Assembly (NCBI RefSeq): GCF_015767675.1 | Contig: NZ_CP065217.1 | Location: forward strand, 1,984,001 to 2,048,000 | Reading direction: 5' to 3' | DNA length: 64,000 nucleotides | Source: Vibrio navarrensis | GTDB taxonomy: Bacteria; Pseudomonadota; Gammaproteobacteria; Enterobacterales; Vibrionaceae | Shown: piece after piece, positions 7,680 through 17,396 of the stretch | Layout of the letters: the number at the start of each line of letters is the position of its first letter | Position numbering within the stretch: position 1 is the stretch's first letter | Notes under the pieces: model-generated | The model's input: the letters and a program-made list of their open reading frames with translations, nothing else | Databases searched by the model: none | What the model was told of the DNA's origin: nothing | Made by a program: the position numbers and the translations under genes

Positions 7680-8956
7680 CACGGCTTGCGCATGAGTTAA
7701 ATAATTGTTAAGTCCCAAATAACACGTGCTCTCGAAACTCTGTATTTAACGCACATTTTAATTGCCGCCTTTTCAAAGTGCCTTTCATTTCTACTAACTT
7801 TATCAAGTTCATGCACATTTGACGTATGCGCGAAAGATTCTCTGCCGCATGCTGATAAGTAATGCGGCTATCATCTTCTCCCATCACACAATCCAGCCAC
7901 CAATGCATACTCTCTACACCCCAGTGACCACGACACAATTCGCCAAAACTAACCGGCGTCAGTTCCTTCGATGAGATGAAATACCGAATACCAAGACTTC
8001 CCGATGATTCACTATTCGACTTCTGGTAAGTTACTGCTATACATAATGTTTTTAAACCTTTCCAATCAACAGCAAAATCACCAAATTCTTGGGTAAATGG
8101 GACCGTGATGTAGGTCCTTATCACCTTGCGACCACGTTTACCTGCCTCTTCTTGCTCTACTGCGTGAGACGAATATTCTGCCAATTTCTCAAAAAAAATG
8201 AGATTGAAAAAGAGCATGTAAACGAGGTTGGTTATCCTTAACGGACATTAAATAGTCACCGCCTCTAAGAACAATATCTTCCGCTATGGCTCTTTGACAT
8301 CCCATGGCATCTAGGCTGATAACTCGGTCTTCAACTTGGATTAATTTCAATATCTGGGGAATTAACGTGATCTCATTCGATTTTTCATCCGTTTTCAACT
8401 GCCCTAGCACAAGGCCAGTATCTACAGAATACGCGTTCACCATATGAGTTAAGCATTTGTTTTTACTATAATCATACGTACCTTTTAATGACTTGCCATC
8501 TATGGCAACATGATGGGTCACTAAGGATTTTTCTCGCCGAATATCATTACACCATCGAACGAAACACAATGAAAACTCATCTGGATCAATCAAACCCACT
8601 ATTCGCGCCAAGGTATCGTGACTAGGCACACCAGAAGAGTAGTCACTAAACTTACGAAACCAGGTTAAATTTTCCTCACCAAAGCCTTCGATTTCATCCC
8701 AAGTCTTCATTCCGCACAGCATCGCTGTCACCACCTGGAACATCACTTCGAAGAAATTATAGGTCGATTTTCTTGCCTGACGAGTATCACTCAATATGCT
8801 AAAATGCTCTTTAAATTCGCTGTAATCCATATTCGTCTTATCCTGCTTTATTTTTAACAGTATAAGATCACGTCAAGATCGCTAATTCAATCTATTTCTA
8901 AAAATTTTATCCCGAAATTCGATAAAAAGGTGCGTCAATAACATGCGCGAACCCTG
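7680..8956 (-). mobile_element. ISAs1-family IS, copy 2 (frameshifted)
   Basis: 1277 bp, two bases shorter than copy 1. Flanked by its own 10-bp direct repeat CCTGTAAACT (7670-7679 and 8957-8966). It sits ten bases from the right target repeat of copy 1. Confidence 0.93.
7708..8830 (-). pseudogene. ISAs1-family transposase broken by a 2-bp deletion
   Basis: The frame is split into 8189-8830 (N-terminal 213 codons) and 7708-8217. The cause is visible at 8191-8198: the run AAAAGAAAAA of the intact copies is AAAAAAAA here, a loss of two bases including the G. The rest matches copies 1 and 3. The element still has both ends and could be moved in trans by the transposase of the neighbouring copy. 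Confidence 0.93.
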
Positions 8957-9057
8957 CCTGTAAACTTGACGAAGTTCGTCGAAGCAACGCTCTGACAGTT
9001 CAACCACTGATTTTTCATTTGCATCAAGCTGCTTTATCATCAATTTCACCTTAGGCA

Positions 9058-9178
9058 TAACGCCCGGCTAAGGGGTTGACAACGCACCGCCGAACTTAAT
9101 AAACACACCGTAAACACTGAATTTCAATTTTGCACTAAAGTCGCCAAGCGTTGGCAATCCCTCTTGAGCCGTTTGTTA
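9058..9178 (-). repeat. attC site 12
   Basis: 121 bp; closes a type B gene-less cassette. Confidence 0.93.
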
Positions 9179-9579
9179 TGCAAATTAAATAAGATAAACT
9201 GACTTTACTCGACCAAAAGCCACAATTGCAATGGTTGAGTGATTCAAGAACCAACCCAAGCCAGAGCCATGATAAATAAGCCGCCAAAACAAAGCCCACC
9301 TTTCAACAACAAACCAAGCTTTTGAATCAGGAAAACTCAACGAGCGAAAACTTCAGCAAGTGTACAATGCTCGATAAACTTGCCCTTTCGACACTTTGCG
9401 CCCGCTAAACTGACAACGCGCCAACACTAAAACCAATTGAGGCAAACAAAGAAATTTGCCTGTTTTACGGTTTGAGTTAACTACGAATTTGAGGGTAAAA
9501 ATGCTCATTTGCCGACAACACAAAACGAATAGCCGGAGAAATCCCAAAAGATTGAACCCCTAAATTTACCTGAGTTGCA
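9179..9579 (-). other. Gene-less cassette body, type B
   Basis: 401 bp; no supported ORF. Confidence 0.8.
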
Positions 9580-9698
9580 TAACGCCCAATTAAGTAGTGA
9601 GCAACGCAATACAAAAGCTAACGCATTGCACCATAAACACAAAACTCACTGCAAACCAAAACTGCCACGCGTTGCGAATCTGCTTGAATTGTTTGTTA
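9580..9698 (-). repeat. attC site 13
   Basis: 119 bp; closes the single type D cassette. Confidence 0.92.
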
Positions 9699-10122
9699 TG
9701 CGATTTTTTCGCAAGAGCCAAATTGACCAACGAAAACATTACCTTAAACACGAAAAACTACAAACGTGCAGATGACTTTTTGTTATTCAAGAACCAACGA
9801 ACTCAACATTTCCAGAAAAGTCCGCCACAAGCGCGAAACGCGGCTTGAAAGCGAAGAATTAGCTTTTGCTTGCGAGAAACTTAACGAGCCAAGGTTTCAG
9901 CGAATACGGACTTTCCTTAAGCTTGTCCTTTCCACACTTTGCGCCCGACAAACTTTCTACGGCCAAATGCGATTTTCAATGAGGCAATTTCACGAACCTT
10001 GGCATGCATTGCGGTTTCAGTGATTCAAGAATTTGAGCCGAAAATGCTGATTTGCCGACACCGAAAAACGAATGGCCAAAGACAACGGAAGTGAAGAAAC
10101 CTAAAAACTTTGCCCTGTCGCA
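9699..10122 (-). other. Gene-less cassette body, type D (single copy)
   Basis: 424 bp. Diverged from the other families but keeps their shared blocks: TCAATGAGGCAATTTC near 9,977 and GATTTGCCGACACC near 10,049. Plus-strand ORFs of 83-89 codons cross it in several frames, but none has a ribosome-binding site or recognisable product. Confidence 0.7.
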
Positions 10123-10241
10123 TAACGCCCGCTTAAGTGGTGAGCAACGCAATACTTTGTTTCCGCATACCACCTAAATCACGAAACTTAATGCATGGTA
10201 AAAATGCCACGCGTTGCGAATCCGTCTTAAAGCGTTTGTTA
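10123..10241 (-). repeat. attC site 14
   Basis: 119 bp; closes the cassette of the 11,508-12,101 gene. An ISL3-family element lies 15 bp inside the cassette. Confidence 0.93.
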
Positions 10242-10256
10242 TGTGAATGCTTTTTT

Positions 10257-11541
10257 GGTTCATCCGGAAAATCGATACCTGAATGGCTTTTCTGATACCA
10301 TATCGCCAAAAATAGCCAGTTAATGTCAACTTCACTTCTTTACCATCGCTTTGGAATACGCGGCCCTTTCCATTATTGCTCTACAGAGTTTGATGGTGAC
10401 GCGACCATCTTTCACGTAGCACACAATCCTCATATTAAATGTCCATCATGTCGTAGTCGTGATGTCATAAAAAAAAGGAGGTAAGGTTCGCCGTTTCATC
10501 GCTACGCCAATCGGCACTAGCCCCTGTTACATCCAGATAGCAAACCAGCGGATTGAATGCCGAGCTTGTAATACACTCGGGTATTTGCCGCTTAACTTTG
10601 TTCCTCGTCCCAAAGTGCGTTACACAAAGGGCTTTGAACAGTATGTTCTCTCGCTGTCAGCATTGAACGTCACCATCAATGCCATTGCCAAGCTATGTGG
10701 TGTCTGTTGGGATACAGTGAAAGATATTCAGAAGCATTACCTGCAAAAGCGATACTCTCAACCTTGTCTTAAAAACGTCACTCACATTGGAATTGATGAG
10801 ATTTACTGTGGCTCAAAAAGTGGCTTCATGACGGTTGTGATTGATATGAAGACAAGTGCCGTCATTTATACAGAGAAAGGAAAGAAGGCCGAAAGCCTTG
10901 ACGGTTTTTGGAAACGGAAGCTGCGTTGTAAAAAGCCGATTGAAGCCGTCGCCACCGATATGGGACAGGCATACATCTCTTCGGTAAAACAGCACGCCCC
11001 GAAGGCGAAGTTGGTCATTGACCGTTTCCACGTGGTGAAGCGTTTTAATGAAAAGCTGACAGAGTTCAGGCGTGAACTACAAAATTCGATGAGTAACAAA
11101 AATGACGCTCAATACCTTAAGAATACTCGTTGGTTATTGGTAAGTAATCCCGATAGGTTAGATGAGCAAGGCCAAGCGAGATTGGAGCGAGCACTCGCAG
11201 CCAATCAGCCCTTAGCGGTGGTTTATTATTTAAAAGAGAAGTTAAGAATGCTGTGGTCGCAGCCATCAAAGATAGAGGGTGAGAGATGGCTAGAAAGCTG
11301 GATAGATGAAGCGAACCACTCAGGCATTGTGATGCTAGAGAAGTTTACTAAGACCCTGAGGAAGCATAAGGATGGGATATTGGCATTTTATGATGAAAGG
11401 ATGAATAGTGGTCGAGTAGAGGGTGTGAACAACCGAATAAAGACGCTGAACAAAGTCGCCTATGGGTATCGTGATTGGGAATTTTTTGAGTTAAAAATCA
11501 AAGCCAGTCATGAGGCGAAGTATCGATTTTCCGGATGAACC
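10257..11541 (+). mobile_element. ISL3-family IS, copy 1
   Basis: 1285 bp with perfect 22-bp terminal inverted repeats starting GGTTCATCCGG. Flanked by the 8-bp direct repeat GCTTTTTT (10249-10256 and 11542-11549), the duplication length typical of ISL3. Confidence 0.95.
10323..11538 (+). CDS. ISL3-family transposase, frame shift at an A8 run
   Basis: The long open part (from 10585) carries the ISL3 DDE domain: HIGIDEIYCGSKSGFMTVV, VATDMGQAYISSVKQ, VIDRFHVVKRFNE and the C-terminal RMNSGRVEGVNNRIKTL. The N-terminal zinc finger (HIKCPSCRSRDV) is encoded from the ATG at 10323 in a different frame. The two join only if one A of the run 10469-10476 is skipped, giving about 404 aa, the normal size. 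The identical arrangement in the copy at 30,642 means either tolerated slippage or an inactive parent copied in trans. Confidence 0.88.
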
Positions 11542-12101
11542 GCTTTTTTGCGCTGTTCTTCAATTAGCTTGAACTTATTGACAAATAAATCAGCGTCAAA
11601 CCACTTATGTTCTTCTGAAATTTTAATACCTGATTCTTTGCATAGTTCAGAGATGATTTCATTAGCCTTTATTGCCAATCTTGAGTACTGGTAATATCGT
11701 TCTTCAAAAATTTCCGGGTGCTCAGGGTGATTTGGATTGTAGTCCCAGATACTCTGTATTTTACTATCCGCCATATATACCTCATTTGGGAGGTATAAGA
11801 TTTTATGCATTAAATTAGCGTCAATTGATAGCCAATCAACATCTAGTAATAAGGGCTCGAAAGTAGGAGTTTTAACCTGCGGATAATAGTAGCCATCTTT
11901 GTCTGGTTGGCCACATACGGTGCCATCATCACTCAGGACTAAAGCACAATTATCAACAAAAATCTCTAGCATACTAACTACTCGTGTAGCTAAATATTTC
12001 TTCCGAGCCTTTTTAGAAAGATACGACGTAATCCAATCTTTCAAGCCAGTCACTAACGCACCAACAATGACACCAACTAAACCAATTACCGCTTCTATCA
12101 C
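11508..12101 (-). CDS. Membrane-anchored hypothetical protein, 3' end altered by ISL3
   Basis: 197 aa as it stands. N-terminal transmembrane helix (about residues 2-20, IEAVIGLVGVIVGALVTGL) followed by a basic stretch and a large soluble domain with the pattern PLLLDVDWLSIDANLMHKILYLPNEV. The IS entered almost at the stop codon. The native end would read RKKAFT and stop in the attC; now ten IS-encoded residues (VHPENRYFAS) replace it. The protein is otherwise complete and may still work. I do not recognise a named family. Cassette orientation is canonical. Confidence 0.75.
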   Translation of the reverse strand: MIEAVIGLVGVIVGALVTGLKDWITSYLSKKARKKYLATRVVSMLEIFVDNCALVLSDDGTVCGQPDKDGYYYPQVKTPTFEPLLLDVDWLSIDANLMHKILYLPNEVYMADSKIQSIWDYNPNHPEHPEIFEERYYQYSRLAIKANEIISELCKESGIKISEEHKWFDADLFVNKFKLIEEQRKKAVHPENRYFAS

Positions 12102-12119
12102 TGAACTTCCTCATTCACA

Positions 12120-12240
12120 TAACGCCGCGTTAAGGGGTGAGTGCCGCTTAAACCAACTTCCCGCAGATCACTTTCATCACCAAAACTCACCGCAAACCAA
12201 AAATGCCACGCGGCATGAATCCCTCTTGAACGCCTTGTTA
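12120..12240 (-). repeat. attC site 15
   Basis: 121 bp; closes a type A cassette. Confidence 0.93.
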
Positions 12241-12597
12241 TGCTTAAGCTTCAATGGTTTACGTTTTACTAGAACCAAGATTAACTCGGCTTTGATTTAC
12301 ACACAAAATCCAAAACGTAGAAAACCGAAATGAATCATAGTTTTGATAATCAGGCTCGGAATTTTGGCAAATCTGGTTTGAAGTTTGAAAACCTAAAAAT
12401 GGATTTCTGATTGAGCCAGCCGCCCTAACCTCGCGCTTGCCCGAAAATTGAATGAGGCAATTCTCTGAATTTCCAGCGCCAAAGAATAAGTGTCCGAAAA
12501 ACAGCGCTCAAAAAAGCCAACTTGCCGACAAACACAAAACCAACACACCGAGGGAGCAAAGAAAAGATGCAACCAACTGATTTTTGGTGATTAAGCA
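12241..12597 (-). other. Gene-less cassette body, type A
   Basis: 357 bp. The attC-derived frame stays open here for about 58 codons (MLNHQKSVGCIF to SIFGQARG). Confidence 0.8.
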
Positions 12598-12717
12598 TAA
12601 CGCCGCGTTAAGGGGTGAGTGCAGCACAAACCAACTTTCCGCAGACCACTTTCACCACAAAAATTACCGCATACCAAAAATGCCACGCGGCACGAATCCC
12701 TCTTTAACGCTTTGTTA
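12598..12717 (-). repeat. attC site 16
   Basis: 120 bp; closes a type A cassette. Confidence 0.93.
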
Positions 12718-13067
12718 TGTTTAAGCTTCAAGGGCTTACGTTTTACCAAAACCAAGATTAACTCAGCGTTGACTCACAAACAAAAGCCAAGACCTAAAAA
12801 ACTGAAATCACTCATAGATTTGAAAAACAGACTTCGAGTTTTGGCAATTCAAGCCCAAACACTTGTGGTCAAAATACCGATTAAGCCAGTCGCACCTACT
12901 TCACGCTTACTCGAAAATTGACTGAGGCAACACTCAGAGTTTTCAGCACCAAAAAATAAATGTCCGGAAAACAGCGCCAAACGAAGCCAACTTGCCGACG
13001 AGCACAAAACCAACAAGCCGAGGGAGCAAAGAAAAGATGCAATCAACTGATTTGACGTGATTAAACA
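12718..13067 (-). other. Gene-less cassette body, type A
   Basis: 350 bp. The attC-derived frame is cut at about codon 40 by a TGA. Confidence 0.8.
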
Positions 13068-13188
13068 TAACGCCGCGTTAAGGGGCGCAGGCACGCAATA
13101 AAAAAGCTACCGCACAGTACCGTAACCACAAAACTCAACGCAAACTGAAAATGCCACGCGTGCCAAGTCCCACTTGAACGCATTGTTA
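13068..13188 (-). repeat. attC site 17
   Basis: 121 bp; closes the ASCH cassette. Confidence 0.93.
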
Positions 13189-13193
13189 TATTT

Positions 13194-13658
13194 TTATTTG
13201 TGCACCACTTTGAACTGTTCTAGAACTAGCAGCATATCTTCCGACGGTGATATTCCTAGCTCTACGCACTCTCTCGAGAAGAAGTTCCAATGCGCCTCCC
13301 GCCACCAAGCTAAAGTCTTGTCACCCTCACCTTCTAAAGCCGCGAACTCAGGTGTTACTTCGCTGTATTTTTGCTTGGTTACAGACGTCATTTCTATAAT
13401 ACAAATAGGCATACCATCCCAATTTGTCACCACTTGAAGGTGCCCAACAACTGGCATTGGCTCGCATTTTTCGCTGTACCAATAGTCTAAGCTGCATGAT
13501 GCACGCTTTTCACCACGAAGGATTAACTCGGCACAGAGATTTGCATTGCGTTCATCTGCACAGAAATAGTCTGAGCTGAACGAAGTGTATTTGGAAGCGA
13601 CTTCATCAGGTAAAGAGTTCAGATATTGTTCCAGATAAACTCTACCTCTTTCATCCAT
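13194..13658 (-). CDS. ASCH domain protein
   Basis: 154 aa. ASCH domain (PUA-like beta-barrel) across most of the length. The signature GxKxxT/S-like loop is visible as LRGEKRASCSLDYWY at about residues 47-61, and later strands read VVTNWDGMPICIIEMTSV and AWWREAHWNFFSREC. Family members bind RNA or modified nucleotides, and some hydrolyse N4-acetylcytidine; which applies cannot be said. It is the sole gene of its cassette and reads with the array. Confidence 0.85.
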   Translation of the reverse strand: MDERGRVYLEQYLNSLPDEVASKYTSFSSDYFCADERNANLCAELILRGEKRASCSLDYWYSEKCEPMPVVGHLQVVTNWDGMPICIIEMTSVTKQKYSEVTPEFAALEGEGDKTLAWWREAHWNFFSRECVELGISPSEDMLLVLEQFKVVHK

Positions 13659-13687
13659 GATTTTGACTCGAAAATTGATTAAAAATA

Positions 13688-13807
13688 TAACGCCCGCTTA
13701 AGGGGCAGCCAACGCTACTACCAACTTACCGCATAACACCGTAACCACAAAAACCAACGCATAATAAAAATGCCGCGCGTTGGCTGTCCCTCTTGAAGCG
13801 TTTGTTA
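13688..13807 (-). repeat. attC site 18
   Basis: 120 bp; closes the DUF4238 cassette. Confidence 0.93.
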
Positions 13808-13813
13808 GGAATA

Positions 13814-14497
13814 TTAGCCCACAAACCTTTGAGTTGTTAATGAACCTTTTAGCCTGAATTTCGTAGCATTAAGTTCGTAACTTTCCAGAGGCAAAACTCT
13901 CCTATTGCTAAACACATACTTATACCTATTAGCATATAGTGACGAGTTAACCATTTCTGGAAAACTAATGTCTGTTTTCAAAAGTTCGGGAATCGGTGAC
14001 ATCAACACCAAACAATCTGGTGACAAAGAAAAGATCCGTACCAAAAAACCATTAACAGAAAGATCCATTACTGGGTTATCTGATGTTATAAAATACTCTT
14101 CACCAGAACACCTATAAACAGATAAATAGCAAAAGTATCTACGAAACTTAGATTCAATTTCGGTCAGATAATGATAATTTTTAGAATAGTCCATTTCGTC
14201 ATATGACCTAAACTTTTGATTCCTCAATAAATGAAGTTCAGACCACATAAATAGCTTTTCGGCCTTATCGTTGTCTATCGGTTCACCTTTTTGTAGAGCA
14301 CGTATAACTTCAATTGCTGGCTTCTCAATATTTCGATTTTGAAAGTGCTCGGTATCGTGATTCTGAAAATCAACCTCCATAGTGCATTTTTTTGCTGGTA
14401 TATGACGTGGAGGTTTTGTCGCCATTTCATGAGCCCAGATGCGGCCATTATCTTCAAAGGATTTTAAGTATGCTTCTTGTACACTATGTTGCTTCAT
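13814..14497 (-). CDS. DUF4238 domain protein
   Basis: 227 aa. It opens MKQHSVQEAYLKSF, the QHxVxxxYLK start typical of DUF4238. Later marks are the central NRNIEKPAIEVIRAL and the YFITSDNPVMDLS motif (about residues 152-164) followed by SPDCLVLMSPIP. The family is widespread in mobile regions and has no proven function; a hydrolase or nuclease role has been guessed from its conserved polar residues. Base composition is AT-rich compared with the chromosome at the right of the window. Single-gene cassette. Confidence 0.83.
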   Translation of the reverse strand: MKQHSVQEAYLKSFEDNGRIWAHEMATKPPRHIPAKKCTMEVDFQNHDTEHFQNRNIEKPAIEVIRALQKGEPIDNDKAEKLFMWSELHLLRNQKFRSYDEMDYSKNYHYLTEIESKFRRYFCYLSVYRCSGEEYFITSDNPVMDLSVNGFLVRIFSLSPDCLVLMSPIPELLKTDISFPEMVNSSLYANRYKYVFSNRRVLPLESYELNATKFRLKGSLTTQRFVG

Positions 14498-14508
14498 TTC
14501 AATATTCC

Positions 14509-14631
14509 TAACGCCGCATTAAGTGGTGAGCGACGCTAAACACTAATGCCTCGGCAAACCACTTAAAACACAAAAACTGAATTTACACTAAAAACACCAA
14601 GCGTTGCGAATCCGTCTTAAATGCTTTGTTA
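14509..14631 (-). repeat. attC site 19
   Basis: 123 bp; closes a type B cassette. Shares its GCATTAAGTGGTGAGCGACG arm with sites 21 and 25. Confidence 0.92.
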
Positions 14632-15041
14632 TGCAAATTCAATAAGATAAACATAAAGTTACACTACATTTGATTAAGAAAACAATCAAAATATTGGTTA
14701 AGTGAGCCAAGAATCAACCCAAGCCCGAACCGTAATAAATAAGCCGCCAAAACAAAGCACACCTTTCAGCAACAAACCAAACTTTTGAATCTGAAAAACT
14801 CAACGAGCAAAATATTCAGCGAACTCGAAATTCTCGATTAACTTGCCCTTTCCACACTTTGCGCCAGCAAAATTAACAACGCGCCAACGCTAAAACCGAG
14901 TGAGGCAACAAAGAATCTTGGCTGTTTTACGGGTTGAATTGACCACGAAATTGGAGCCGAAAATGTTCATTTGCCGACGACACAAAGCGAATGGCCAGAG
15001 AAATCCCAAAAGATTAAACCCCTAAATTTACCTGAGTTGCA
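14632..15041 (-). other. Gene-less cassette body, type B (diverged)
   Basis: 410 bp; contains a 16-bp GATTAAGAAAACAATC insert near 14,672 shared with the copies at 15,637 and 17,871. Confidence 0.8.
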
Positions 15042-15162
15042 TAACGCCGCGTTAAGGGGTGAGTGCCGCATAGATCAACTTCCCGCAGACCACTTTCACC
15101 ACCAAAACTCACCGCATACCAAAAATGCCACGCGGCACGAATCCCTCTTTAACGCTTTGTTA
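15042..15162 (-). repeat. attC site 20
   Basis: 121 bp; closes a type A cassette. Confidence 0.93.
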
Positions 15163-15513
15163 TGTTTAAGCTTCAAGGGCTTACGTTTTACCAAAACCAA
15201 GATTAACTCAGCGTTGACTCACAAACAAAAGCCAAGACCTAAAAAACTGAAATGACTCATAGATTTGAAAAACAGACTTCGAATTTTGGCAGTTAAAGCC
15301 CAAAAAACTTGTGGTCAAAACACTGATTGAGCTAGCCGAACCAACCTCGCGCTTACTCGAAAATTGATTGAGGCAATTCTCTGAATTTCCAGCGCCAAAG
15401 AATAAATGTCCGGAAAACAGCGCCAAACGAAGCCAACTTGCCGACGTGCACAAAACCAACAAGCCGACGGAGCAAAGAAAAGATACAACCAACTGATTTG
15501 ACGTGATTAAACA
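15163..15513 (-). other. Gene-less cassette body, type A
   Basis: 351 bp; attC-derived frame open to SIFE then stop, as in 1,903-2,250. Confidence 0.8.
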
Positions 15514-15636
15514 TAACGCCGCATTAAGTGGTGAGCGACGCTAAACACCAATGCCTCGACAAACCACTTAAAACGCAAAAACTGAATTTACACTAAAACC
15601 GCCAAGCGTTGCGAATCCGTCTTAAATGCTTTGTTA
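15514..15636 (-). repeat. attC site 21
   Basis: 123 bp; closes a type B cassette. Confidence 0.92.
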
Positions 15637-16047
15637 TGCAAATTCAATAAGATAAACCAGAAGTTACACCAAATTTGATTAAGAAAACAATCAAAATATT
15701 GGTTAAGTGAACCAAGAATCAGCCAAAGCCTGAACCGTGATAAATAAGCCACCAAAACAAAGTCCACCTTTCAGCGACAAACCAAGCTTTTGAATGAGAC
15801 AAACTCAACAAGCAAGACTTTCAGCAAATGCGAAATGATCGATTAACTTGCCCTTTCCACACTTTTCACCCGCAAAACTGACAACGCGCCAACGCTAAAA
15901 CCAATTGAGGCAAACAAAGAAAATTGCCTGTTTTACGGTTTGAGTTAACCAAGAATTTGAGGGTAAAAATGCTCATTTGCCGACAGCACAAAACGAATAG
16001 CCGGAGAAATTCCAAAAGATTGAACCCCTAAATTTACCTGAGTTGCA
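15637..16047 (-). other. Gene-less cassette body, type B
   Basis: 411 bp, almost identical to 17,871-18,281; the match includes the attC on its left. Confidence 0.8.
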
Positions 16048-16169
16048 TAACGCCCAATTAAGGGGTGAGCAACGCTACCACCCAACCTAAAGCATTGTAC
16101 CGTAAACACTAAAATTGAAGTAGAAGCAAAAATGCCAAGCGTTGGGAATCCCTCTTAAATTGTTTGTTA
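16048..16169 (-). repeat. attC site 22
   Basis: 122 bp; closes the phd-parE cassette. Confidence 0.93.
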
Positions 16170-16187
16170 GCCGATCATTCCCAAAGG

Positions 16188-16490
16188 TTATTGCTTACTC
16201 AACAAGAACTTACGCAAATCTCTCTCTGCACGCATAACAAACAGAATAAACACTTTGTCACCGTCTTGTTTATAGAAAACACGACATGGATTAACGACAA
16301 CTTCACGATAACTTAAATGTTCTAGTTCGGGTGGAATACGACCTGACTCTGGGAAAGTTTGTAGGCGTTCAACTTTGGAAAAGATCGTTTGTACTAACTG
16401 CTTTGCAGCAACAATATTTTCAAGTGCGATGTATTCAGCAATATCGTTGAGGTTAGATAACGCTGGCTCAGTCCAGATTAGTTTAGCCAT
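16188..16490 (-). CDS. ParE-family toxin
   Basis: 100 aa, the usual length for RelE/ParE superfamily toxins. The N-terminal pattern IWTEPALSNLNDIAEYIA and the central GRIPPELEHLSYREVVVNPCRVFYK followed by FILFVMRAERDL fit ParE rather than RelE. ParE toxins poison DNA gyrase and are neutralised by the antitoxin encoded just upstream. The start overlaps the antitoxin gene by 13 bp. Unlike relBE, this module is in the array orientation. Confidence 0.92.
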   Translation of the reverse strand: MAKLIWTEPALSNLNDIAEYIALENIVAAKQLVQTIFSKVERLQTFPESGRIPPELEHLSYREVVVNPCRVFYKQDGDKVFILFVMRAERDLRKFLLSKQ

Positions 16491-16735
16491 TTTGACATTT
16501 TGTCCTTGGCTTCATCATGACTTATAGCTTTACCGTCAGCTAGTGCGCGTTCACCTCGCGCAATACCCTCAAGAATAGCCAAACGATTTTGCATAAACTC
16601 GTAATCATCAACATCAACTAGATACGCGGATGGCTTACCATGCTCGGTAATTAACACTGGTTCTTTGGTGTCGTGGAGATCGGCGAGGATCTTAGTTGCT
16701 TGACGTTTAAGTGATGTAACTAGTTCTACTTTCAT
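16478..16735 (-). CDS. Phd/YefM-family antitoxin
   Basis: 85 aa. N-terminal Phd/YefM DNA-binding fold (KRQATKILADLHDTKEPVLITEHGKPSAYLVDVDDYEFM) followed by a charged C-terminal tail ending AKDKMSKWLN that should cover the toxin. First gene of the pair. An inverted repeat directly upstream (16754-16788) is the probable autoregulatory operator. Confidence 0.92.
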   Translation of the reverse strand: MKVELVTSLKRQATKILADLHDTKEPVLITEHGKPSAYLVDVDDYEFMQNRLAILEGIARGERALADGKAISHDEAKDKMSKWLN

Positions 16736-16753
16736 GAGAGCGGCTCCAAAGGA

Positions 16754-16788
16754 ATACTAAAGTGATACTATTCTATCACTTTGAGTAT
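16754..16788 (-). promoter_or_regulatory. Inverted-repeat operator of the phd-parE module
   Basis: AAAGTGATA and TATCACTTT form a perfect 9-bp inverted repeat around six bases (16759-16782), extended outward by ATACT and AGTAT. It lies 24 bp upstream of the antitoxin start. Confidence 0.7.
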
Positions 16789-16806
16789 AGCAAGCTCCAT
16801 GACGGC

Positions 16807-16926
16807 TAACGCCCTGCTAAGGGGTGAGCAATGCACTACGAAAGCTACCGCACACCGCCTAAATCACAAAACTCACCGCATGCTAAAAATGCCACGCATT
16901 GCGAATCCCGCTTAAGCAGTTTGTTA
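16807..16926 (-). repeat. attC site 23
   Basis: 120 bp; closes a type C cassette, nearly identical to site 1. Confidence 0.93.
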
Positions 16927-17276
16927 GCTTAAATTTCAGCACCTTAAGATTTATCAAAGCTGAGATTAACCCGATTTGGGAAACCGACAAACTGCCTGAA
17001 CTTTGAAACCCGAATTGGCTCAAACTTTGTGGCCTTTCATGCTATTTGGAAACCCGAAAATTTTGATAAATCATTTTCGGAAAACTCAAAGCGAAAGCCA
17101 AACTTTCAAAGCGACTTTGCGCCAAGCTGGCTAACCTCGAGCAATCCAAAAATTTAATTGAGGCAACTGCTCGAAACTCACGTTGACAAACAATGCTGAT
17201 TTTGCCGAGAAACCTGGAAAAATTGTCGATGGAATAAAGAAGAAACCACAAACAACTGATTTTTAATGTTTTAAGC
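16927..17276 (-). other. Gene-less cassette body, type C
   Basis: 350 bp; no supported ORF. Confidence 0.8.
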
Positions 17277-17396
17277 TAACGCCGCGTTAAGGGGTGAGTG
17301 CCGCATAAACCAACTTTCCGCAGACCACTTTCACCACCAAAATGACCGCATACCAAAAATGCCACGCGGCACGAATCCCTCTTTAACGCTTTGTTA
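17277..17396 (-). repeat. attC site 24
   Basis: 120 bp; closes a type A cassette. Confidence 0.93.

Larger units (their letters stand above)
6009..9040 (-). pseudogene. GNAT acetyltransferase split by two ISAs1-family insertions
   Basis: Removing both IS copies and one copy of each 10-bp target duplication joins 8967-9040, 7670-7679 and 6009-6380 into 456 bp, an unbroken 151-codon frame. It starts MIKQLDANEKSVVELSERC and runs through RQVYRPTELAVSN into the surviving C-terminal part. Motif A (SSFRQKGVARKLV) and the FKALGFNVVQRF segment identify a GNAT enzyme. AAGGTG precedes the ATG at 9040. The remaining open frame 6009-6419 begins inside the IS and lacks the N-terminal third, so it is unlikely to be functional. 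Confidence 0.88.

Noticed and set aside
10813..11099. Minus-strand ORFs of 72 and 77 codons inside the ISL3 element
   Set aside because: They are antisense shadows of the transposase gene and recur only because the IS is repeated.
12619..12921. Plus-strand ORFs in type A cassettes (HKPTFRRPLSPQK, then NALLCLSF...KPRPKKLK)
   Set aside because: The first half is the attC translated on the opposite strand; no start signals; frame broken in several copies.
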